A DNA stretch of 64,000 nt from Climacium dendroides (Eukaryota; Streptophyta; Bryopsida; Hypnales; Climaciaceae): positions 21,514,001 through 21,578,000 of the forward strand of contig OX467082.1 in the NCBI GenBank assembly GCA_950106755.1. Reading direction: 5' to 3'. Below, piece after piece: positions 12,950 to 23,670 of this stretch. The notes under the pieces are model-generated. The model was not told the origin of the DNA, did not search any database, and worked only from the letters and a program-made list of their open reading frames with translations. Numbering within the stretch: position 1 is the stretch's first letter; each line of letters opens with the position of its first letter. Position numbers and translations under genes: made by a program.

Positions 12950-13085
12950 GAACCTAAATTTAAAACCCAAAGTCGGAACTCAAATTCGGAACCTCAATTC
13001 AAAACCCGATTCCCGAACCCAAATTCGGAGTCTCAAATCAGGGTGTGTGCCTGAGTCGGAACCCCAAATCGGTGGAGTCCGAGTG
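12950..13085. repeat. degenerate short repeat upstream of the Rieske gene
   Basis: The words CGGAAC, CAAATTCGGA and AAAACCC recur several times over about 130 bp just upstream of the start codon at 12886. It probably lies in the promoter or 5' leader. No known cis-element is clear. Confidence 0.45.
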
Positions 13086-13844
13086 GAAGACGTAGTTTTG
13101 ACGTGATTGCTCGATTTGCAGGTTCCCCGAGGGTCACAATGCTTTCATGCAGACGAGACTCTGGGGCTCGTCGTGAACTAGGCCACCATTCTACCCCGAG
13201 GTTGGATTTGCGAGTTGAAATTGAATGCAAATGTAAAGTTCGAGAGTTTCGGGAGCTTCAAGGTCAGCTTGTCTGCCGGCTAGTGGGAGGGGTGAGGGGG
13301 ATGGGTATGGCGCGCGCGCGTGGAGTGGCGTGTGCTTGCGGGTCAGAAAAGCTTGTTGTATTGGGTGAGGGGCCAGTCAATTGGGGAGACTGGCCTGGGG
13401 GTGCGCTTGACGATGCAGGCGGTGATGCGGTGCAGAACGGAAGCCGCTGCGTGGCTGCTTGGCAGAGATTGCTTTGCCGTCGGCGTTGCCTGTGAAGGAC
13501 CTCACGTCAAGTCAACCACGAAACGCCCGGGGTCTTTTTTGTTAAAAACATCATTGCTTTTGAAGTGTTATAGGTGTAAATGTCACTGAGGTAAGACATC
13601 CCAAACAGACAAATGCTCATTTGGCAGGTGGAATTGGAGACTAGGGTCACATTGCTTCTCATGTACTCCACACCAAACACGCCAAGAAGGGGCACCAAGT
13701 GGGGTATGCAATGTCTGGTAGTTTCATATAAGAAAATCAAACTACAAAAATTTAACTTCCAATTAAATGGGAAAATTGAATCCAACAACCATCTCATATT
13801 TGTTTAGAAACATCTGTAACTTACTTAGAGTACTCAATTGAGTA

Positions 13845-14665
13845 GAGAAACTCGTTTTATATGCATATGGGGTGGTAGGATGTAGAACAACCCATCTGGA
13901 ATAATGTAAATTAGAATTAGTAGGAGCTCAACTATTCATAGTTAAATCAAAAGTAAGAATTGTGTTTAACCCTTAAACGTTGAGGCGGATGTTTTGCATT
14001 TGATGGATCAGAGAGGATCTCTTTATGTAGGACAAAAGTGCAACTATTCATCCTCAAAATTTCGCAAGAAAAAGGGAGGTCTTCAACAATAGTTTGTCTT
14101 GCAATGAATGCTTTCACAATTTTTTAAGCCAATGCTTCACACAGTCAAAAAAACTAATGATTTCCAAAGTCACCCCATCGTCCTTTCAGGGTTAAAGTTG
14201 AATTTCAAACCTCATTTAGGCATAGTATAAAAAAAAATCAAAAAACTTTGAACCAAGAAAAATTAATATATGAAAATAATTTTCATCTCCAAAAATCCGT
14301 TTGAGATTTAGAACCTTCAATCAAAAGTTATGGAAAGATTTGAAAGAGGGGTTGGAAGGAAATTTTTTTTGACATTTCAAACTTCATCTCTGAATTTTGT
14401 TCATATCTTTTTATTGGAGGTTTTAAATCTCAAATGGATTTTTGGACATGAAATTTAACTTCATTTACCAACTTTTATTAAGTTTGAAGTTTTTTGAAAA
14501 AAAGTTTTCTACTATATCTAAATGAAGTCTGAAATTCTATTTCAAACACAATTCCTACTTTTGACTTAACTATGAACAGTTGAACTCCTACTAATTCTAA
14601 TTTACATTATCCTACATGGGTTGTTCTACCTCCTACCACCCATGTCCATATAAAGAGATTCTCTT
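13845..14665. mobile_element. large palindromic (foldback) element
   Basis: Left arm 13845-13967 and right arm 14544-14665 are inverted copies, sharing AATGTAAATTAGAATTAGTA, TCATAGTTAA and GAATTGTGTTT, with roughly 85-90% identity by eye. A second inner pair (about 14195-14340 against 14395-14540) is also inverted, around the word CCAAAAATCC.TTTGAGATTT. The extra left-arm sequence 13999-14140 is the dispersed repeat seen at 6376. It is non-coding, probably a foldback or MITE-like element with a nested insertion. Confidence 0.7.
13999..14140 (+). repeat. dispersed repeat, copy 2 (partner at 6376-6520)
   Basis: Same-orientation homologue of 6376-6520 (core AAAGTGCAACTATTCATCCT). It lies between the outer and inner left arms of the palindrome at 13845-14665, where the right side has no counterpart. 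This suggests an insertion into an existing palindrome. Confidence 0.6.
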
Positions 14666-14925
14666 CTAACTTTGAAGTCAAGCTCACTTGAAAATGCTTT
14701 TTCTACTTACTTTACATACGAGTAATGAAAACCTCATTGTAGTATAAATTGTTCATTTTTAATTTTTTTATTGAAATAAAAAAAATTATTCCTTTAAAAA
14801 AGCTTTCTAGCACATTTAAGGGTCAGTTGGGGTCAGTAACATACCCCAAAATCGGGTGAAAAGGATGGTCAAATTGCATAGTGAGTCATGGTGGAGACTT
14901 AAGGTAGCTAACCCATCTCCAACCA

Positions 14926-15235
14926 CTTAACCCCTAAATGCCCAAGGCACCAAATTCTGGTGTCGACAATATTTTAAAGTTAAATAAGACCCAATTAAAT
15001 TGTTAAAAGATTTTCATAGTTTTAACACCCCCACAATCAAACATTATAATCTTTCAATTTATGAGTGATATTATTGTGTTTTCTTTTCCTATATGATCTA
15101 TAACATGTTTAATTTGAATTTGTATGGTTACAATTCAAAAAAAATTGATATAATTTATCAAAATGATAGTTTTTTGTTCAATTTAGAACAAATTCCAAGA
15201 AGCTCAAAACATACCTTAGACATTTAGGGGTTAAG
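14926..15235. mobile_element. putative MITE with CTTAACCCCTAAATG ends
   Basis: The 15-bp word CTTAACCCCTAAATG at 14926-14940 is repeated exactly, inverted, at 15221-15235, and the inverted match continues imperfectly inward (CCCAAGG against TCTAAGG). The ~310-bp body is AT-rich and non-coding. No target duplication is clear, so the superfamily is undetermined. Confidence 0.5.
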
Positions 15236-16009
15236 CAATTAGGCATATTTGGAGTATAGATTTTTTGAGTGCGGAATTTTTCCATGTACTGAATAGAGTT
15301 AGGAAGGATTGTATATTTTTTAAATTTTATTATACAAAATATAATTATTACAAGTTTTGTAGTAAAAGATTCTATTGGACCTATAATGGTGGTATAGACC
15401 TTTTAATTTTTGATCATAGGTTGGTTGCAATATTGATAGCCTTACAACCAATGATAATGCACCACAACTACTCTTGGAACTCCACCACTTCATAGAAAGA
15501 AAGCACAATTTCATGGAAAGAAAGCCGAGAAAAAGCAACTTATAGATTAGAAATGGGATGATGGTTGGAAATGGGTGGGCTACTATAGAACATCCCCACG
15601 ATAGCTCAAGTGACACTCGCTAACTAGCCGTGCGAGGCCTAAAAAATGTTTGGCCATTGCAAAATTTGGCGAGTGGACAATAAAATGGAGTCTTACCAAG
15701 TGTACTTGAATGAGTGTACTTTTCACGTTGATTGCAAGGTAAAAACCCATAATTGCCCTCACATAAATGAAAAAATGAACTTCTAGCTCGCCCTCATATA
15801 AATAATAAATGAATGAAATACCAAGTCACAATTGTTCAAACTATCTTCAAAACAAAATTTGTTGGTAAAATGAAGGAGTAGCTTCATTGACATTTGGAGA
15901 GAAGTGAGGGTAGCAAGTTTGTTTTGATAATGAAATTCATTGTCCATGATAAATCCTTAAAGGGTATGGGATAATTTGAAGATGAGAGCTTGATCACTCA
16001 TTGTCAAAA

Positions 16010-16120
16010 CATAGAAATTGTGTTTGAAGTTGAATTTTAGACCTCATTTAGGCATAGTTGAAATTTATTTATTTTTAAACTTTGAACTAAAAAAAATTGA
16101 GAAATTCGGATAAATTCAAA
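16010..16120 (-). repeat. extra fragment of the 14-kb palindrome family
   Basis: The stretch around AATTGTGTTTGAAGTTGAAT and CCTCATTTAGGCATAGT matches the arms of the element at 13845-14665. It is an isolated, truncated copy. Confidence 0.5.
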
Positions 16121-16194
16121 CCTAAAGTTATTTAAATTTGAATCTAAATGTGAAGATTAAAAGTTAACTCCTAAAGGACCTTGTTCCTTTGCAA

Positions 16195-16445
16195 TGGCGT
16201 TAGCATGTGAGCCTAGAAATGCAAGCTTACAAGCCTTGAGTCTAAGTATAAGTAGGTACTCTATAGCTATTGAAGGTGTTTATAACATACATACATATAA
16301 TATAAGTATCCAATAACCATGAAAGGTGCTTATAACATAGGTACTTACAACATAGACACCAATAATATAGGCACCTATAATATAAATATCCTATAACTAT
16401 GAAAGGTGCCTATAACATGGCAACCTAGGCTCATGGCATGGGCTC
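16195..16445 (+). repeat. short tandem repeat with an inverted relative at 20600-20765
   Basis: Repeated words such as CTATAACTATGAAAGGTGCC and TATAACATAGGTAC recur several times. The reverse complement of 20600-20765 carries the same order of words (ATTGAAAGTGCTTATAA, AAGTATTTATA, GAGCCTAGG-like end). These are two inverted copies of one non-coding repeat. Confidence 0.55.
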
Positions 16446-17864
16446 AAGACCTTAGACTCACATACTAGTAATGGTGGCTCCATTGGAACACAAATTGGAT
16501 TATGGGCAAGTACCTACAGTCTCAATTTTTTGTCATGATTTTTTGAAATTTTTTTAGAAGATAAGAAAATTGATTATTTTCAAGGGAATATAATTTTTTT
16601 CAATTAGTTCCCTAGAACAAAATTTATGCCTAGATGAGCTCAAAACATGGGAGATTAGGCAACAAAAAAACATTTCAAAAAAATTTGAATTTTTGAATTT
16701 TTGATTTTTTTTCTCATAGATTATATTTTTGTCTATATGAGAAGCTTTGATTCATTTAATTTGGATAAAAGATGTGAAAGATACGGACAATATTTTTTTG
16801 GAGCAATCTAAGCATTTTCTTCAAAAAATAACTTGTAGGATTCATTTGTGAATGCAATTTTTTTTTAAATTAAAAAAAATTTTAAATGTTTTTTGTTTTG
16901 CTAGAAAAATCTCACCATTGGGATTACTAAATTTTAATTCTAACTTAAAGATATTAATAATTTAAATTTTCCTTCTATTTCATACTTACTTCTACTTAAG
17001 TATTTTTTAAGAATGAAACTTAAGTTTAAAATTTATTTTTCTTCTTAGACTCTCAACTCAATTCCCACCATAAAAATTTAAACGTAGAACTTTGTAGACA
17101 GTGCAAAAAATTTAAGTTAAGAAGGTTCAAAGTCAAAAAATCTAATCCCACAATGTAGGTATCTTGCAATCTCTGCAATCAAAATTTCTAAAATTTATTC
17201 TATACATTTTTTATGCTACTTAGGTATAAGATCTTGCAATTAGATGTGCAAAAACTAATTTTCAAATTTGTTTACTCTTTGCAATGGAAATGATAGTTTT
17301 GAGTGTTTTTTGGCAAAAAAAAGAGTCAAAGGTCCAAACTTCAAACCTTTTGATACAATTAGAACCTATGGAAACCTAATTTTAGAAAATAACATTTCCT
17401 CTAATATTTGTACAAGAAGGTAGGAAAGATACATGTGCCATTGTGCCTTTGTTTGAAGTCACATTAAAAACAAAAAAATTTGACTTCAATCTAGTATGAT
17501 TTTTTTTAGAGTTTAGCATTACAAATCACATGTTGCCTTCTCCAACTATGCACTTCAAAAGATTATGGAAATTCAAGACCAAAAATCCAAAAGTTTAGTC
17601 TTGTAATCTTCAAAGAAGATGTTGCATTGATTGGGACTACTACTAATTGCAAAACACTCTTTGAATATGAATACTATGTATGAACAATACCTAATCTAAT
17701 GGATGCAAGAAAAACAAGACAAGACAATTCTTCAGGAATAAAATTGCTATTAGAATCAAAAGAAGGATAAGGCTAAAGCTTGAATCAAGGGACTAACACT
17801 CAAAGATGTGTTGTTGAGATTCATGACTACCTTAACCTCAACTTCTATATATACTATGAACTAG

Positions 17865-18135
17865 GAAGTTCTTCTAAAAGTTTTCGCTACTTGGTGAGCT
17901 TCTTAAGAAGCTTTTGCTACTTAACCTGCTTTTCAAGAAGCTTCCTTTAGTTTGAACCTTCTTTATGAAGCTTCTAGGGGCTTCTCCTACTTAGGAAGTT
18001 TTTCAAGAAGTTTCCATCCTACTTGGATGTCCTTCCAAAACCTCTCAAGTTCAAGAAGCTTCTCAAAAAGCTCTCTTTTAGCTCTAGCTTTGCGGTTCAA
18101 AAAGCTTCTCAAAAAACTTTCTTTTAACTCTAGCT
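17865..18135 (+). repeat. AGAAGCTTC-rich array
   Basis: About ten AGAAGCTT/GAAGCTTC/AGAAGTTTC words, often preceded by TTC, occur in 270 bp, including a duplicated ~43-bp unit (TTCAAAAAGCTTCTCAAAAA). The alternating nTTCnnGAAn arrangement resembles heat-shock elements. The array is not next to a recognised gene and the open frame across it (17952-18173) is a by-product of the repeat. Confidence 0.5.
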
Positions 18136-18179
18136 TCACAGAGAAGGTTCTAAATTATGTTCGTGACACCTAAACCTCA

Positions 18180-20030
18180 AGGCTAAACCTTTCAAAATTC
18201 AAATGGAAAGACAATGCAACCACAAAGTCACAAACAAATTGAAAAATTGTAGAATTGCAAGACACTGAAAATTTTCATCTAGCTTTTCACTCCAAGCAAA
18301 ACTAAAAAGCCTCAAAGTAGCCCATGAAGTCCTAGCTCCAAAGACAACTTGTTCTAGACTTTGAACAAGATTATTTGACTACATATAATTGTATAAATTA
18401 AAAAATCAATTAATAAAAATATATTTTTGGAGGCCATGTGACCATCTTAAGTGCCGCATAGAATTAGAAACTAAAAAATTCAATTTTTTTCAAGAACAAA
18501 ACAATTTTTTTAATCCATAGATTTGTACATTTGGAATTAATTTAATTACCCATGGCCATGCATATGCACATGCATGCCATCAATTTTAATAATATTTTAT
18601 GATGCTCATAAGTCGAATTGATTCCAATTTCAATGTACAAAACACTAAATTTGAAACATCATGGTCAAATTATATTGTATATTTTTGTCATAAAAATATA
18701 AACTAAACTAAAAATAATTATATGTCGCATATATTAATGCATTTGTGTATTCAAAATATTTCTTAGAATTATTGTAATTAATCATGACCAAACATGTATA
18801 CATACATGCCATTATTTTTTTTATTTTTTATGTTATCCATATTAAGTTGAATTGTATTCAATGTAAAAATTGCTAATTTTAAAAACATTGTTGTCAAATA
18901 GCTTCTTTTAAATAATAGAGCTATAAACTATGTAACTTTGAAGTATTAATTAAATCTAATGAGTGCACATTATTATAAGGAGTTTCTGGAACTATTTTAA
19001 AATCCCATTGATAGCCTCTATGTGCACATGTGGATTATAGTTTTTATTATGGCCTTCAAAAGTTTAAGTAGGTCTAAAAATAATTTAATAAATACTAAAA
19101 TAAAAACACTACAAACTAATTCCTAAATACAAGATCTTTTTAAAAAAATAATATACAATTGTAAACAACAAAGAGTATAGTGTTTGTTTATGTTCCTAAA
19201 GATTGGAATTCAAATATCTAGAAATTTATTACTTTTTTCATACAATCACTTATGTATATTTTTTATGACTTCTATTAATGTGGCACTATAAAGCATGATG
19301 GAATGAGTTAATATTTAATTTAATATATACCATTGTGGATCTAAGAGGAGTTAAAATAGAACAGTTCTACCTATGAGTGGGAGTTTGTTCATACACAAGG
19401 AAAAATTATAACTTTTGAAGGATGAAAAAAAGCTACTTGATTTAGCTCCATTTATCTACTAGCTTCCTTCTATTGTATAAGATTGTACTTTTTATAAGAT
19501 TTTCATGAGGAATATCTTCCTCTAGTTTTTTTTTAAACCTAACATTGCCATAAGCCTAAAAGGTCATACAAATAGTGGCTCTTCACTTGTAACCAAAAAA
19601 ATTTGTTTTTTCCTACACCCATTTTAAACCATGCCCATTCTTTATATTAGAAGAATACTTGACTAATTATCCTTTTTACTCTACTTAGATCCCTCACCTG
19701 GCTTATATATATTAAGTTTGTCCTATAACATGAGGCCTATTGACTAAGGTCCTCTCCTTGCAAAAAGACTTCCCCCCTTATGTAGAAGCTAAATACACTT
19801 ACTATTTCCTTTCTAAATCTAATTACTTTGAAAATTATAATCCTAGAGGTAGTTCCAAGAAAGATTGACATGCTATTGTAGCATTTAAGCAATTTCTTTG
19901 GTAATACTATAATTTTTTAAAGTTTAAAGGAAGAAAATGCATAGAAAGATTCTCTAAGTAGGAGAATTAGAAAAGTGCAGAAACTCAAGAAAATAGGTAT
20001 TTTGATGTTTTAATTTGTAAAAAATAGGAA
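18180..20030. other. AT-rich gene-free stretch
   Basis: No coding frame, tandem array or transposon end was recognised. The sequence is AT-rich with long A and T runs. Confidence 0.5.
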
Positions 20031-20034
20031 AAAC

Positions 20035-20520
20035 AATTTATAGCTTGGCAATTTGTGAAGATTTGATGGTGATGAGATTTTATCAAAAGAATGATCTTGA
20101 AACTATGATCTTCAATGTTTAGAAATACAAGCACTAAGAAACCCTATTTGCAAGAATGTGGAGGACACATACTAATATATTTTTAGATGCCCTTTCGTAT
20201 GAACATACTTGCCTATTAGAGAATAGACTACAAAATTTTTAACTCTAAATCATTCATTCTAGGTACTCCCCATTCTCTAGTATTCAAATTCATTGGGTTT
20301 CAACCTAGAGAATGGTTTGAATTAATTAAAATTGTTGAACCTCAAATGTAACAAATTCAAAAAGTTTAATTTATTTATTTTTAATTTAATAAAATTAAAA
20401 TATATGATTACAATTAAGACAAATAACTCTAGTAAAAATTTCAAATTCATTGGGTTCATGCTTCAAAAGTTATAGCAAATAACAACTCTGTCTCTTTAAA
20501 CGTGGTGCAAAAAAGAATTG
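20035..20520 (+). repeat. long diverged repeat, copy 1 (partner at 45005-45465)
   Basis: Collinear with 45005-45465 in the same orientation. Shared landmarks in order are TTGATGGTGATNA, ATCTTCAATGTT, CCTATTTGCA-like, AATATATTTT.AGAT, TAAATCATTCA, CTCAAA.TGTNACAAATT and TTCATTGG. Non-coding; probably two remnants of one old element. Confidence 0.6.
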
Positions 20521-20765
20521 GTCTTTCTTACAAACACCTTTGTAAGTACAAAGTATAACCTTTAAGAGTTTAAGATGTAACCTATTTGAAGTTTGCTATT
20601 AAGTGAGCCTAGGAGCATGAACATATGAACTTAGCAGACTATACACCTATGTTTATAGATGTATATAATATAGAAACCTTACATGATTATAGTATAACTA
20701 TGATATAAATACTTATATAATAGGTGTTTACATTATAAGCACTTTCAATGGTTGCAGTATATCTA

Positions 20766-20769
<4 letters not shown>

Positions 20770-20814
<45 letters not shown>
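20770..20814. repeat. (TA)n microsatellite, about 22 units
   Basis: An uninterrupted TA dinucleotide run, embedded at the end of the AT-rich repeat that begins near 20600. Likely polymorphic in length. Confidence 0.97.
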
Positions 20815-20816
<2 letters not shown>

Positions 20817-21979
20817 TCACATTTTCATACTTACAAACTAGCACTATTGTTTAAAGTGTTTAATTCCTAAGTCTTATAATTTCTACTTTGGTGTGAATGT
20901 ATCTTAAATATCCAAACTAAAGATAGTAATATTATTTTTAAATAAATAATTATTAATCTCATAAAATATCTATACCTATCGATAATTGATTTTGTGAGAA
21001 AAATAGTCTTGTAATCTTTATGATCAAAGTTTCTAAAATTTTCTCAACACTCTCCTAGGAATATTATTTTATTTTATGTTATTTTATTTTATTTTTAGAC
21101 CATTTCTACACCAAATGCACATTATCTTTTAAGGATTGAATTTCATACAAAGGTAGCATCTTTTTACTTTTTCCTATTGAAAGAAGGGATATTTATGTAC
21201 ATATGAATTACATATTCAATTTTTTTAACCCTACAAAGTTTATTTTTATAACCCATTCTTTTCATCAACTTTGGTATAAAATGTACCATCTTAATTTTGA
21301 AATGCTACAAAAAACAAAGTGTCTGACAAATGATTTCAAGGTTATTATAGAAATTAAGAATGCACCTATTTATCCAAGAATTTGATAGTAACAAAATTTG
21401 TAGAAAAAACAAAAACAAATTTGGAATTCTACATGGGAGTGTTGAGGGGAGTGTGCAATACTTGCATTAAAAGAATATGAATTGTTGGCCACCCAAATTT
21501 GCGGTGAGGCTTGTGAAAAGAAAGGGAAGGCAAGGTTCCAATTTCTTGAAAATTATTTGTGACATTGAACTCGAACTTTTTGGTTGTTTTTAGTTTGACA
21601 TAGCATAGTTTGACAAAGCATAGCTACATTAGTAATAAAATTTAATGTTAGCCAAATAAATTGATTTAAAAATGCTATAATTTTGTATACTTGATGAATA
21701 TTATTACCAACTATGTTTGTAGAGAATTTCCTCTATGAATAGTATTAATATTTATAATCTTGATAAAAAATCTTCATCAATAGTAAAAAATTACAACATT
21801 TAAAAATCAATTAGTGTAATAACTAAATTTCATTATTAGTGGATTTTTCTATAGCTCGATGAGGACAATTCCAATTCTAAAAAACTCAAAAATTCTTTTC
21901 CAATTCCGACACAATATGAAGTATGGTCTAATTTTTGTCTGAGTGGTGAAATCATTGTGAGAAATCAAACGGATGAAAG

Positions 21980-23000
21980 TTCTAGAATCCCGCAGGTTCG
22001 GAAATCCCAACCCTAAAGCCTGAAACCCTAACCCGGTTTGCACTATATATTAGACTGAGCGATCTGTGCCCATCTTCACTTAGAGGTTCGACTCTGTGTG
22101 CGCCGATACTCATGTCGTAGTTGTTTTCAGGTCTCGGTAGATGTTCTTGTGTGTGCTTGTGAAGTGAGATGACGAGAAAGTATTGAATCGGCTGACCTCC
22201 TGATGGATTCATCTTACAAAATGTCTTCAAAGTTTTCCGATCACTCTTAAGCGCTCCGTCTTTCGTGTGGTGGATTTCAGATCCTTATCAGCCATACAAC
22301 CAGTCTTTACAGTCTCCGTTTCGTTTATGTGTTTGGCGGTTACTTATGTTTCTGATTGGTTTTAGGGTTTTTTTTTTGTTCGTCGAAATGCTTTCAACGG
22401 TCGAGCACTGACCAGAGACTCACGGACAGTGTTCAACATTTCTTTTGTAAGCTAGAGCAATCCGTTCTGTTGCCCTATCTCTTCTTGGTCTCGATTCCTG
22501 AGAGACTGTGGATGCGCCGCCGTACATTTTGTGTCTGGTGATGTTTGGGAGTTCTTGTTCCCTAGATATTCTTCGTATTCTTGAATTCATGAGCTGAAGT
22601 ATTCTTGTTCTTTGGGAAGGTGTTTGTTCTCCCGCCCTCGTTTATATACTTGGTTGCATGTGATGTCCGCGTGGCTTGTCCATGTGGTATGTAATGCAGC
22701 TGTATGAAGGGTGGGAGGATATCAAAACTTGATCTATCGTTTCAGTGCTTCTGGCTGACAAGGCCTATGGGTTACTGATTGTTGCTCAAGGACAACTGCG
22801 GAGATTAACATTACAACTACGTGTGTGAGTATTGCTTGAATATAACTGGATCTAAGTAATGTAATAAACTGTCGCCTGACTCCAAGGTGCCCCTCCAACT
22901 GGGAGGTACAAAGAAATCTCGTTGAACACGTCAAATACGAACTGTTAACTAGGATGCATGAACAGATTCAGTAGAACTTTGGAATTCCTCAATAGATGCC
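21980..23000. other. higher-GC intergenic islet without a convincing ORF
   Basis: Base composition and codon-like texture differ from the AT-rich DNA to the left, and splice-like signals occur. No reading frame longer than about 80 codons exists and none resembles a known family. It lies 0.7-1.7 kb beyond the ndhO stop codon, on the 3' side. It could be a non-coding transcript or a degraded gene. Confidence 0.3.
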
Positions 23001-23670
23001 GTCCCGGCGGGATCAATTAACTTGGCCATCCTTCATTGAAACTCTCGGAAGAGAGTATCAAATGGATGCAGTGCACGACGAAGAAGCTGTAAATTTCCCG
23101 AAGTTCTTAACTTGGTTATTAATTTAGAGCGGAGTAACTTAGGTCGAGATTGAAGCTATCAAAGAATTACCAGATGATCGTCTAGTACAGTGCGAGAGAG
23201 GTGCGATGGAAGAGCCTTCACTAATATACTACTGCATCGCTAGGCTACTACATTATAAGTTGACGGCACGAGTACTCCCGTTTTTTATGAACTGCGCATC
23301 TCTCAAGACGAAATGGTGAACTGACTTAAGTTCCATGCTATACAGTTAAATTCTGTTGCCTCAAGAATGCTCCTTTACAAAATGTTCCTTTACAAGCCAT
23401 CAAAGTCAATAGATATTTCTACAGATAGTTCCATTTGTACACATGCAGGTTCATGAGTCCCATTACAGAAATACCTAATCCAATAGTGTCAAATGTTGAG
23501 AAGAGCAGGACTGTTCCAGTGGTAATTAAGTCGACGAAGGGGCAAAAAGAGTGCTTGTCCTCTTAATGGGATGAATTGATGTTTTACATACTGATAAACA
23601 GTACCACTGGTTGACAAAAGGGGAATCTAAACTAAATGTCACTGAAGGAGTCAACGTTGTATCCCTACAA

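Noticed and set aside
13103..13495. 130-codon plus-strand ORF in GC-richer DNA upstream of the Rieske gene
   Set aside because: Cys/Arg/Gly-rich with no recognisable domain; likely promoter-side GC-rich DNA that is open by chance.
22083..22096. GGTTCGACTCT resembling a tRNA B box
   Set aside because: No matching A box or cloverleaf could be drawn in the preceding 80 bases.
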